Of a stretch of 64,000 nt of DNA, positions 48,283 to 55,783 are shown in pieces. The stretch is from Paracoccus pantotrophus (GTDB lineage: Bacteria > Pseudomonadota > Alphaproteobacteria > Rhodobacterales > Rhodobacteraceae): the NCBI RefSeq assembly GCF_008824185.1, contig NZ_CP044423.1, forward strand, positions 819,501-883,500, given 5' to 3'. Below the pieces are notes generated by a model, which saw nothing but the letters and a program-made list of their open reading frames with translations, did no database searches and was not told the origin of the DNA. A program made the position numbers and the translations under genes. The number at the start of each line of letters is the position of its first letter. Position 1 is the first letter of the stretch.

Positions 48283-48379
48283 GCCGCCATCTTGCCAGCA
48301 ATCGGGCTGCCGGGCCAGACCGGCTTGACCTTGGCCGCGCCGCGCGCCAGCCTGCCCCGGGGCAGGACAGGGACGCGGC

Positions 48380-48700
48380 ATGGCGTGGATCTATCTGGGC
48401 GTGGCGGGGCTGCTCGAGGTGGTCTGGGCCTTCGCGATGAAGCAGTCCGAGGGCTTTAGCCGGCCCTGGCCCACCACGATCACCCTGGCCGCCATGGTGG
48501 CCAGCGTCTGGTTCCTGTCGCTGTCGATGAAGGTGCTGCCGCTGGGGACCGCCTATGTCATCTGGACCGGCATCGGCGCGGTCGGCACCTTCGTCCTGGG
48601 CGTGTTGCTGCTGGGCGAATCGGCCGACGCGCTGCGGCTTGTCGCCGCCGTGCTGATCGTCGCGGGGCTGGTGCTGATGAAGATCGCCTCGCCGCAGTAA
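48380..48700 (+). CDS. SMR family guanidinium exporter-type protein (Gdx/SugE-like)
   Basis: This 106-residue, four-helix protein has the Gdx-type signature LLEVVWAFAMKQSEGFSR (11-28), with the central glutamate E13, which separates it from EmrE-type multidrug SMRs. It probably exports guanidinium in exchange for protons. No guanidine riboswitch signature was visible in the 97-bp leader, so control differs from the classic arrangement. Confidence 0.88.
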   Translation: MAWIYLGVAGLLEVVWAFAMKQSEGFSRPWPTTITLAAMVASVWFLSLSMKVLPLGTAYVIWTGIGAVGTFVLGVLLLGESADALRLVAAVLIVAGLVLMKIASPQ

Positions 48701-48775
48701 AGCCGTCGCGGCGGGCCTTGTCACGCGCCTGTCACGCCGCCCGGCTATTTGTGCGCCAGGCATATATTCAGGGAC

Positions 48776-48803
48776 TTGTCAGCCCGGAGCCGCGATATAT
48801 AGT
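48776..48803 (+). promoter_or_regulatory. Candidate promoter of the HNH endonuclease gene
   Basis: TTGTCA (48776-48781) and TATAGT (48798-48803) are 16 bp apart, about 47 bp before the ATG. A direct repeat of TGTCACGC lies further upstream, at about 48719-48735. Confidence 0.5.
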
Positions 48804-48849
48804 CGGTGCCATGTTCTGACCCGTCCCGGACAAGGCGAAGCGAGGGCCG

Positions 48850-49446
48850 ATGCTGGACGACCATGGCGACTTTCGAACCCAATTCGTGCGCGAGCCATCC
48901 TTCTTGCGCCACCATCCTGCGCTGGTTCTAAATGCCGATTTCAGGCCGCTCAGCTATTATCCGCTGTCGCTATGGCCCTGGCAGGAAGCGGTGAAGGCGG
49001 TGTTCCTGGACCGGGTCCAGATCATCGCCGAATATGACGAGGTGGTGCGAAGCCAGCATCACGCGATACGCATCCCCTCGGTCGTCGTGCTGAAAGATTT
49101 CGTCAAACCCCAGAAGCGCGTGGCCTTCACGCGCTTCAATCTTTTTCTGCGGGACGAATTCTGCTGCCAGTATTGCGGCGCCAAGGGCGAGCTGACCTTC
49201 GACCATGTCGTGCCGCGCTCGCGCGGGGGCGTGACCAGCTGGGAGAATGTCGTCGCCGCCTGTTCGCCCTGCAACCTGAAGAAGGCCAACAAATCGCTGA
49301 AACATTCGGGGCTCAGGCTGCGCCGGCCGCCGCGCCGGCCAACGCCCGAAGAAATGCACGCCGTAGGCCGGCGCTTCCCGCCGAATCACCTGCATGAAAG
49401 CTGGATGGATTTCCTGTACTGGGATACGGAACTGCTTTCGGACTAG
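48850..49446 (+). CDS. HNH endonuclease family protein
   Basis: This 198-residue protein has an HNH nuclease module (about 104-150): zinc cysteines C106 and C109 and C138 and C141 in FCCQYCG and ACSPCN, the catalytic DH in TFDHVVPRSRGG, and asparagine in WENVVAA. An upstream region (about 22-100; PLSYYPLSLWPWQEAVKAVFL) is shared with a widespread conserved family of unknown role often annotated only as HNH endonuclease. No restriction partner or methylase adjoins. Confidence 0.88.
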   Translation: MLDDHGDFRTQFVREPSFLRHHPALVLNADFRPLSYYPLSLWPWQEAVKAVFLDRVQIIAEYDEVVRSQHHAIRIPSVVVLKDFVKPQKRVAFTRFNLFLRDEFCCQYCGAKGELTFDHVVPRSRGGVTSWENVVAACSPCNLKKANKSLKHSGLRLRRPPRRPTPEEMHAVGRRFPPNHLHESWMDFLYWDTELLSD

Positions 49447-49649
49447 ACGCCGCCGCGTCGGAACGCAGCGGATTTATTGCAGCGCCGGAGAATGCCGGTT
49501 AAAGAAGCGGTCAGGTTTGCGTGATGACATCAAGCCTGTGACGCGCCGATTCGCATTCGTCCGGCGCTGCGACCATCGTCCGCGCGCATGGCTGCCCGTA
49601 ACTTGCGGCCATGCAGGGCGATCAACGAAAAGACAAGAAAGGATCTCGT

Positions 49650-49886
49650 ATGTGGACACGTATTCAGACCGTGGTGGACGGCAACCCCGTTTCGGGTGAC
49701 TGGACCATTTGCCGCAATGAGGAGCCGGTGGGGCGTATCTGTCACGATCCGAAACAGCCTGGCGTGGCCGCCTGGGCCTGGACGGTCCTGCACGATCCGA
49801 GTGCGAACGGGCGGGCATGGACGGAGGAGGCCGCGCTTTCCGCGGTCAAGGAAAACGCCGAGAAGCCAAGCGATGCAGCGGCGTAA
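49650..49886 (+). CDS. Conserved-looking small protein, unknown function
   Basis: This 78-residue protein starts MWTRIQTVVDGNPVSGDWTI, has one tryptophan-rich central part and an Ala/Glu-rich end. AAAGGA lies about 8 bp before the ATG. There are no membrane segments or recognisable motifs. The 200-bp region upstream of it (49447-49649) contains no gene I can support. Confidence 0.55.
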   Translation: MWTRIQTVVDGNPVSGDWTICRNEEPVGRICHDPKQPGVAAWAWTVLHDPSANGRAWTEEAALSAVKENAEKPSDAAA

Positions 49887-49959
49887 CGCCGCAGAAATGA
49901 CGGAAAATGGCGCCAGCGGCGCCCTGTTTCCAGCCCGCCCGCCTGGTGCGGCGGGGTGA

Positions 49960-50124
49960 CTAGCTTCGGTGATCGCGCGTCGTCAGATGCGCGATCGCCG
50001 CCGCAAGCAGCGCCAGGAACCCCAGCGCGAACAGCGGAATGCCGATGGCGCTTGCAGCCCAGATCGTCAGCCCGGCGGCCAGGATCACGGCAAGGATCAG
50101 GATCAGGAAATGCGGCAGCGGCAT
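49960..50124 (-). CDS. Small two-helix membrane protein
   Basis: This 54-residue protein has two hydrophobic helices (about 4-26 and 28-47) and a charged HLTTRDHRS tail. A GGAGG ribosome-binding site is 7 bp before the ATG at 50122-50124. Its function is unknown. The divergent region to the radical SAM gene holds a LexA-type box about 118 bp from its start. Confidence 0.65.
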   Translation of the reverse strand: MPLPHFLILILAVILAAGLTIWAASAIGIPLFALGFLALLAAAIAHLTTRDHRS

Positions 50125-50241
50125 GGCATCCTCCGTTGCCTTCAATATGGCCCCGCCGGCGCGCGTCGAAAAGCCCCAGATCCGGCTTTGTGCGTTCCGC
50201 TGCCGATTCCGGCTGCGCTTTCGCGGCACGATCTGGAAAAT

Positions 50242-50256
50242 GTTCGCGAAATGTTC
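50242..50256. promoter_or_regulatory. Candidate LexA (SOS) box GTTC-N7-GTTC
   Basis: GTTCGCGAAATGTTC matches exactly the direct-repeat LexA operator described for alphaproteobacteria (GTTC, seven bases, GTTC). It ends 12 bp before the start codon of the radical SAM gene, where LexA binding would block transcription. It was the only such match noticed in the intergenic regions read. Confidence 0.7.
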
Positions 50257-50268
50257 TAGTCTGGCGGC

Positions 50269-51351
50269 ATGCGCCTGCCACCCCGCAATCCCGACGAGAT
50301 CCTGCGCGCCCGCGGCGCCGACTCGCGCCCTGCCGGACGCTTCGAGCCCTATCGAACCGAGCGCGAGGATGACGGCTGGGACATTCCCGAAGAGCAGGCC
50401 CTGCTGCGCACCGAGGTCACGCAGGAGCGGGCGCGTTCGATCATCGCCCGCAACAGCTCGCCCGACATCCCCTTCGACCGTTCGATCAACCCCTATCGCG
50501 GCTGCGAGCATGGCTGTATCTATTGCTTCGCCCGGCCCAGCCACGCCTATCTGGGCCTGTCGCCGGGCCTGGATTTCGAGACGCGGATCGTCGCCAAGCC
50601 CAACGCCCCCGAACTGCTGGAGGCCGAGATCGGCCGGCGCGGCTATGCCGTCGCGCCCATCGCCTTTGGCACCAATACCGATCCCTACCAGCCTGTCGAG
50701 GCCAGGCTGGGCATCATGCGCAGCTGCCTGCAGGTGCTGCACGACTGGAACCACCCGCTTAGCCTGGTGACGCGGGGCGCCACGGTGATGCGCGACGCTG
50801 ATCTGCTCGGGGCGATGGCGGCCAAGGGGCAGGCGATGGTCTGCATTTCCCTGACCACGCTGGACGCGGATCTGGCGCGGCAGATGGAGCCGCGGGCGCC
50901 CGCGCCCTCGACCCGGCTGCGAATGATCCGGGTGCTTTCGGATGTCGGCGTGCCGGTGCGGGTCATGGTCGCGCCGATCATCCCGGTGCTGACCGAGCAT
51001 GAGCTGGAGCGCATCATGCAGGCCGCCCGCGACGCCGGGGCGAGTGCTGCCGGCATGATCCCGATCCGCCTGCCGCTGGAGGTGGCGCCGCTGTTCCGCG
51101 ACTGGCTGGAGCGGCACCATCCTGGCAAGGCCGCGCATGTCATGGCGCGCATCCAGGCGATGCGCGGCGGACGCGACAACGACCCGCGCTTCGGCAGCCG
51201 CATGCGCGGCGAGGGGCCCGAGGCCGACCTGCTGCACCAGCGTTTCCGCCTGGCCCGCAAGCGGCTGGGATTGCAGCGCGAATCCGAAGTGCTGGATTGC
51301 AGCCGCTTCGCCCCGCCGCCGCGGGCGGGGGACCAGCTGTCGCTGTTCTGA
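50269..51351 (+). CDS. PA0069-family radical SAM protein
   Basis: This 360-residue radical SAM enzyme has the cluster-binding YRGCEHGCIYCF motif with C79, C83 and C86, and belongs to the family named after Pseudomonas PA0069, related to SplB-type DNA repair lyases. A role in DNA repair is inferred from that relationship and from the LexA-type box just upstream. It is monocistronic and converges on bmt. No other SOS gene adjoins. Confidence 0.88.
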   Translation: MRLPPRNPDEILRARGADSRPAGRFEPYRTEREDDGWDIPEEQALLRTEVTQERARSIIARNSSPDIPFDRSINPYRGCEHGCIYCFARPSHAYLGLSPGLDFETRIVAKPNAPELLEAEIGRRGYAVAPIAFGTNTDPYQPVEARLGIMRSCLQVLHDWNHPLSLVTRGATVMRDADLLGAMAAKGQAMVCISLTTLDADLARQMEPRAPAPSTRLRMIRVLSDVGVPVRVMVAPIIPVLTEHELERIMQAARDAGASAAGMIPIRLPLEVAPLFRDWLERHHPGKAAHVMARIQAMRGGRDNDPRFGSRMRGEGPEADLLHQRFRLARKRLGLQRESEVLDCSRFAPPPRAGDQLSLF

Positions 51352-52311
51352 CTACTCGCCCGGCCCCATCACCTGCGCGATGCGGGCCGAGATCCGCTCG
51401 GGCGAGGGGCGGGGGCCGCGCGGTGCGGCGACCAGCGCGTCGCGCATGGCGGCCAGATGCGCAGGCGTGGTGCCGCAGCAACCGCCGATGATGCGCACGC
51501 CCATGTCGCGCGCCAGCACGGCGAACTCGGCCATGACCTCGGGCGTCGCGTCATAGATCAGCCCGCCGTCCTGATAGCGCGGCACCCCGGCATTCGGTTT
51601 GGCGATCAGCGGGCGCTCGTTGCCCGAGGCGGCGAACCCGGCCACGGCCAGCAGCAGCTCGGCCGGGCCGGTGCCGCAATTCGCGCCATAGGCCAGGGGC
51701 GGATGCGGCAGCCGGTCGATCAGCGAGGCAAGCTGCGGCGGCGTCACCCCCATCATGCTGCGCCCGCCCGGCTCGAAGCTCATCATGCCGCACCAGGGCA
51801 TGCCGACCGCCTGTGCGGCCTTGGCGGCGGCGCGCATTTCCTCGGCGGCGCTGATCGTCTCAATCCACAGCACGTCGGCGCCGCCCTCCTTCAGCGCCTG
51901 CGCCTGCTGGGTGAACATGGCGGTGGCATCGGCCTCGGTCAGCCGGCCCATCGGCGCCATGATCTCGCCGATCGGGCCGACCGAGCCGGCGACAACCACG
52001 GCGCGGCCGACCTCGGCCGCCGCTTCGCGCGCCAGCCGGGCGGCGGCGCGGTTCAGCGCGGCCACGCGGTCTTGCGCCTTGGCCAGCCGCAGCCGGCTGG
52101 CATTGGCACCGAAACTGTTGGTCAGGATGATGTCGGCGCCCGCGGCGATCATCTGCCGGTGCAGCACGCGCACCTGGTCGGGATGGGTCTCGCACCACAG
52201 GTCCGGCGCCTGGCCCGAAGCCAGCCCCATGTTGTAGAGATTGGTTCCGGTGGCCCCATCGGCCAGCAACCATGGGCGCTCGCCGAGCATCCTCGACAAT
52301 TGATCAGGCAT
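51352..52311 (-). CDS. bmt: Betaine-homocysteine S-methyltransferase (short, single-domain)
   Basis: This 319-residue enzyme transfers a methyl group from betaine to homocysteine to give methionine. Zinc-binding cysteines are in GANCGTG near 220 and IIGGCCGTT near 287, with the N-terminal DGATGTNLY active-site region at 18-26. The ATG at 52309-52311 has CGGGAAA upstream; the open frame to 52353 is not supported. It lies downstream of trpS on the same strand with an 83-bp gap holding a perfect 12-bp inverted repeat. It has no cobalamin domain. Confidence 0.88.
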   Translation of the reverse strand: MPDQLSRMLGERPWLLADGATGTNLYNMGLASGQAPDLWCETHPDQVRVLHRQMIAAGADIILTNSFGANASRLRLAKAQDRVAALNRAAARLAREAAAEVGRAVVVAGSVGPIGEIMAPMGRLTEADATAMFTQQAQALKEGGADVLWIETISAAEEMRAAAKAAQAVGMPWCGMMSFEPGGRSMMGVTPPQLASLIDRLPHPPLAYGANCGTGPAELLLAVAGFAASGNERPLIAKPNAGVPRYQDGGLIYDATPEVMAEFAVLARDMGVRIIGGCCGTTPAHLAAMRDALVAAPRGPRPSPERISARIAQVMGPGE

Positions 52312-52327
52312 GGTTTTTCCCGTTTTG

Positions 52328-52360
52328 CGGCAGGATGGGGAATCATAGCCCATCCTGCCG
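52328..52360 (-). promoter_or_regulatory. Perfect 12-bp hairpin in the bmt leader
   Basis: Arms CGGCAGGATGGG (52328-52339) and CCCATCCTGCCG (52349-52360) pair perfectly around a 9-base loop. It ends 16 bp before the bmt start codon, next to the ribosome-binding site. There is no U-run in either direction, so simple termination of trpS is unlikely. No SAM riboswitch consensus was recognised. Confidence 0.55.
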
Positions 52361-52394
52361 GGAAGTCATTGCAACATTCGTGGACAGCCCGCGC

Positions 52395-53414
52395 TCAGCG
52401 CGAGCGGATCATGCCCATGATGTCCTTGGTGCGCTCGACGATCGGCTCGGCGATGGCCTGCGCCTGGCCGGCGCCATGGCCCAGGATGCGGTCGATCTCG
52501 GCCGGGTCGGCCATGAACTCGGTCATCCGCCGGGTGATCGGCGCCAGGGCCTCGACCGCGACCTCGGCCAGGGCCGGCTTGAAGGCGCCGAAGCCCTGGC
52601 CCTCGAACCGGGCCAGCACCTGGTCGCCGCTCTCGCCGGTCAGCGCGGCATAGATATTGACCAGGTTCTTGGCCTCGGGCCGGTCCTTCAGGCCGTCCAT
52701 CGATCCCGGCAGCGGGTCGGCATCGGTGCGCGCCTTGCGGATCTTTTGCGCGATGGCATCGGCATCGTCGGTCAGGTTGATGCGGCTGGCATCCGAGGGA
52801 TCGGATTTCGACATCTTCTTGGACCCGTCGCGCAGGGACATGACCCGCGTCGCCGCGCCCTCGATCATCGGCTCGGTGATCGGGAAGAAGTCCACGCCGT
52901 AATCGTGGTTGAACTTGGCGGCGATGTCGCGGGTCAGCTCCAGGTGCTGCTTCTGATCCTCGCCCACCGGGACGGCGGTGGCGTGATAGGCCAGGATGTC
53001 GGCGGCCATCAGCGACGGGTATGCCAGCAGGCCCAGGCTGGAGTTTTCGCTGTTCTTGCCGGCCTTGTCCTTGAACTGGGTCATCCGGTACATCCAGCCT
53101 ACCCGCGCCACGGTGTTGAAAAGCCAGGCCAGTTCGGCATGCTGCGAAACCTGGCTCTGGTTGAACAGGATCGAGACCTCAGGATCGACGCCCGAGGCCA
53201 TGAAGGCCGCCGCGACCTCGCGGGTGTTGTGCCTGAGCTTCTCGGGCTCCTGCCAGACGGTGATCGCATGCAGGTCCACGACGCAATAGATCGTCTCGGC
53301 TCCCTTGCCCTGATAGTCCGCAAAGCGTTTCAGCGCGCCCAGATAGTTGCCCAGCGTCAGCCCGCCCGAGGGCTGGATGCCGGAGAAGATGCGCTTGGCG
53401 AAGCTCGTGGTCAT
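52395..53414 (-). CDS. trpS: Tryptophanyl-tRNA synthetase
   Basis: This 339-residue class Ic synthetase charges tRNA(Trp). The HIGH-equivalent PSGGLTLGNYLGAL is at 14-27 and KKMSKSDPSD near 200 carries the KMSKS motif. VVDLHAITV and the tryptophan pocket region are conserved. The ATG at 53412-53414 gives the family start MTTSFAKRIFSGIQPSGG. It is divergent from the rhomboid gene. A CGGGCG/CGCCCG hairpin lies in the divergent region, without an attenuator signature. Confidence 0.95.
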   Translation of the reverse strand: MTTSFAKRIFSGIQPSGGLTLGNYLGALKRFADYQGKGAETIYCVVDLHAITVWQEPEKLRHNTREVAAAFMASGVDPEVSILFNQSQVSQHAELAWLFNTVARVGWMYRMTQFKDKAGKNSENSSLGLLAYPSLMAADILAYHATAVPVGEDQKQHLELTRDIAAKFNHDYGVDFFPITEPMIEGAATRVMSLRDGSKKMSKSDPSDASRINLTDDADAIAQKIRKARTDADPLPGSMDGLKDRPEAKNLVNIYAALTGESGDQVLARFEGQGFGAFKPALAEVAVEALAPITRRMTEFMADPAEIDRILGHGAGQAQAIAEPIVERTKDIMGMIRSR

Positions 53415-53521
53415 GGCACTACCTGCTTGGAAAATCCCGGTGGCTGGCTTACCTCTTGCCCCGTCCGGGCGCAACCGCCCGCAGGGTGACGGGTTGCGCA
53501 ACAGCCCGCTGGAAAGGAGCC

Positions 53522-54238
53522 ATGATGCGACCCGGTTACGATGAATCGCCCCTGAACCCCGTGCCCGCCGTGGTGTGGATGATCGCCCTGCCGATGATCG
53601 CCTGCGAGGCGGTGTTCGGCCTTGCGCAGATGGGGTTCATCGGCGGCAGCGGGCAGGGCGCCGGCCTTGCCATGCGCCAGATCGCGGTCGAGCGCACCGC
53701 CTATATCCCCGAATTCGTGCTGCGGCTGTGGCAGATGAAGGTGCTCCTGCTGGACCAGAGCTGGCGCATCCTGACCTATTCCTTCGTGCATCTGTCGCTG
53801 ACCCATGCGCTGTTCGTCATCGTCTTCACGCTGGCGCTGGGAAACCTGATCGCGAACCAGTTCCGGCCTTGGGCGGTCGCGGCGCTGTTCTTCGGCTCGG
53901 CCGTCGGGGGCGCGCTGGTCTATACGCTGGCGGCGGGGCTTCTGCCGCAGTTCCGCTTCCAGGCGCTGATCGGCGGCTACCCGGCGGTCTACGGCTTCGT
54001 CGGCGCCTTCACCTTCCTGCTCTGGACCCGGCTGGGGCAGGAGAACGCGAACCGGCTGCGCGCCTTCACCCTGATCGGCATGCTGCTGGCCTTCCAGCTG
54101 GTCTTCGGCATCCTGTTCCAGGCCGGCAGCCTGACCTGGATCGCCGAGATCGCCGGCTTCTGCTGCGGTTTCCTTTTGTCCTTCGTGCTGGTGCCGGGCG
54201 GGATCGGGCGCGTGATGCGCCAGATCCGTCAGCGCTGA
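53522..54238 (+). CDS. Rhomboid-family membrane protein lacking the catalytic serine and histidine
   Basis: This 238-residue protein has about six membrane helices in the rhomboid order. The GxSG motif position reads GGYPAVYG, with tyrosine (Y153) where the nucleophile serine should be. The TM6 histidine position reads AEIAGF (E208). It therefore looks like a non-proteolytic pseudo-rhomboid, as in iRhoms or derlins, which bind and route membrane proteins. H90 and H95 of the TM2 HXXXXH motif remain. GGAAAGGAG precedes ATG 53522. Its end overlaps murJ by 10 nt. Confidence 0.82.
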   Translation: MMRPGYDESPLNPVPAVVWMIALPMIACEAVFGLAQMGFIGGSGQGAGLAMRQIAVERTAYIPEFVLRLWQMKVLLLDQSWRILTYSFVHLSLTHALFVIVFTLALGNLIANQFRPWAVAALFFGSAVGGALVYTLAAGLLPQFRFQALIGGYPAVYGFVGAFTFLLWTRLGQENANRLRAFTLIGMLLAFQLVFGILFQAGSLTWIAEIAGFCCGFLLSFVLVPGGIGRVMRQIRQR

Positions 54239-55773
54239 CGCCGCAGGCCCGCGCGGAGGTCCGAGGGCCGGAACGCGCCCAGCACCAGCGCCGCCACGCC
54301 ATAGGCCGCCATGCCGCCCAGGACCAGCGCGGCCAGCGCCAGATAGCGGGTGCCGGGCTGCTCCAGCGTATCGCCCAGGGCCAGCATCAGGCCCCAGATC
54401 ACCGCGCCCATGACCGCGGATGCCGCGCAGATGCGGGGCAGGCGGTGGCGGAAGCGGTCGTCGAGCTCGGCCGCCTCGCCAAAGGCTTTCGTGCCGCGCC
54501 AGAGCTGCGCCGCCATGGTCCAGCCGGCGACGGTGGTGCCCCAGGCGGCGGCGGAAAAGCCGATGAAGGGCGCAAGCCCCAGCGCCACCACCGCGTTGAC
54601 CACCATGGACCAGACAGCGAAGCGGAACGGGGTGCGCGTGTCCTCGCGGGCGAAATACAGCGGCTGCAGCACCTTTTGCAGAACAAAGGCCGGCAGGCCC
54701 AGGCCATAGATCGCCAGCGCCAGCGCGGTCGGACCGACATCGGCGGTCAGGAAGGCGCCGCGCCGGAACAGCACCGAGATCAGCGGATAGGCCGCGATCA
54801 CCAGCGCCACCGCGGCCGGGACGGTCAGGAACAGCGCAAATTCGGCGGCGCGGTTATAGGCATGGCGGCCGCCGCCGGTATCGCCGTTCTTCAGCCGGCG
54901 CGAGATGTCGGGCAAGAGCACGATGCCGATGGCGATGCCGACGACGCCCAGCGGCAACTGATACAGCCGGTCGGCATTGGTCAGCCAGGCGATGCCGCGG
55001 TCGAAGAACGAGCCGACCTGGCGGCCGACCAGCAGGTTGACCTGCACCACGCCCCCGGCCAGCACCGCGGGTGCCGCCACCGCCAGCAGCCTGCGCATGT
55101 CCGGTGACAGCCGCGGCCGGCGCAGCCGCAGCGCAAAGCCCATGCGCTTTGCCGCCCACCAGACCGCGGCAAGCTGGGCGATGCCCGAGACCGGGGTGGA
55201 CCAGGCCATCGCCAGCCCCATGTCCCAGCCCTGCCAGTCAGCCAGCAGCATGGCCGCGATCAGGATGAGGTTCATCAGCACCGGCGCGGCGGCCGCGGCC
55301 ATGAAGCGCCCGCCCGCGTTCAGCAGCCCCGACAAGAGCGCCGTCAGCGAGATGAACAGGATATAGGGAAAGCAGATGCGGCCATAGATCACCGCCAGCT
55401 CGAAACGCTCGTCGCCCTGAAAGCCCGCCGCCTGCATCAGCACCAGCCAGGGCATCGCCAGATGCGCGACCAGCGACACGGCCAGCACCACCGAGAACAG
55501 GCCCGAGAAGGCCTCCTCGGCAAAGCCGCGCGGGTTCTCGCCGCTTTCCAGCCGCTTGGCGAACATCGGCACGAAGGCGGTGTTGAAGGCGCCCTCGGCG
55601 AAGAAGCGGCGGAACATGTTGGGCAGGGTGAAGGCGACGATATAGGCCTGCGCCACCGGGCCGGTGCCCAGATAGGCGGCAATCATCACGTCGCGCACGA
55701 AGCCCACCACGCGGCTGCCCAGAGTCCACGCCCCCACCGAGAGAAAGCCCCGGATTAGCCTGATCGGTTGCAT
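54229..55773 (-). CDS. murJ: Lipid II flippase MurJ
   Basis: MurJ moves the peptidoglycan precursor lipid II across the inner membrane. The 514-residue protein has about fourteen helices and the MOP-type opening LIRGFLSVGAWTLGSRVVGFVRDVMIAAYLG, then FRRFFAEGAFNTAFVPMFA. GAGGGACAG precedes the ATG. It follows glnD by 10 bp, so they are probably co-transcribed. Its 3' end overlaps the convergent rhomboid gene by 10 nt. Confidence 0.95.
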   Translation of the reverse strand: MQPIRLIRGFLSVGAWTLGSRVVGFVRDVMIAAYLGTGPVAQAYIVAFTLPNMFRRFFAEGAFNTAFVPMFAKRLESGENPRGFAEEAFSGLFSVVLAVSLVAHLAMPWLVLMQAAGFQGDERFELAVIYGRICFPYILFISLTALLSGLLNAGGRFMAAAAAPVLMNLILIAAMLLADWQGWDMGLAMAWSTPVSGIAQLAAVWWAAKRMGFALRLRRPRLSPDMRRLLAVAAPAVLAGGVVQVNLLVGRQVGSFFDRGIAWLTNADRLYQLPLGVVGIAIGIVLLPDISRRLKNGDTGGGRHAYNRAAEFALFLTVPAAVALVIAAYPLISVLFRRGAFLTADVGPTALALAIYGLGLPAFVLQKVLQPLYFAREDTRTPFRFAVWSMVVNAVVALGLAPFIGFSAAAWGTTVAGWTMAAQLWRGTKAFGEAAELDDRFRHRLPRICAASAVMGAVIWGLMLALGDTLEQPGTRYLALAALVLGGMAAYGVAALVLGAFRPSDLRAGLRRQR

Positions 55774-55783
55774 CTTCTGTCCC

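Noticed and set aside
48283..48379. Guanidine riboswitch before the Gdx-like gene
   Set aside because: The leader has a CCTGCC/GGCAGG hairpin but none of the conserved guanidine-I, -II or -III loop sequences.
52312..52394. Intrinsic terminator of trpS
   Set aside because: The hairpin is strong, but neither strand shows a T-run after it, so it is listed as a regulatory hairpin.
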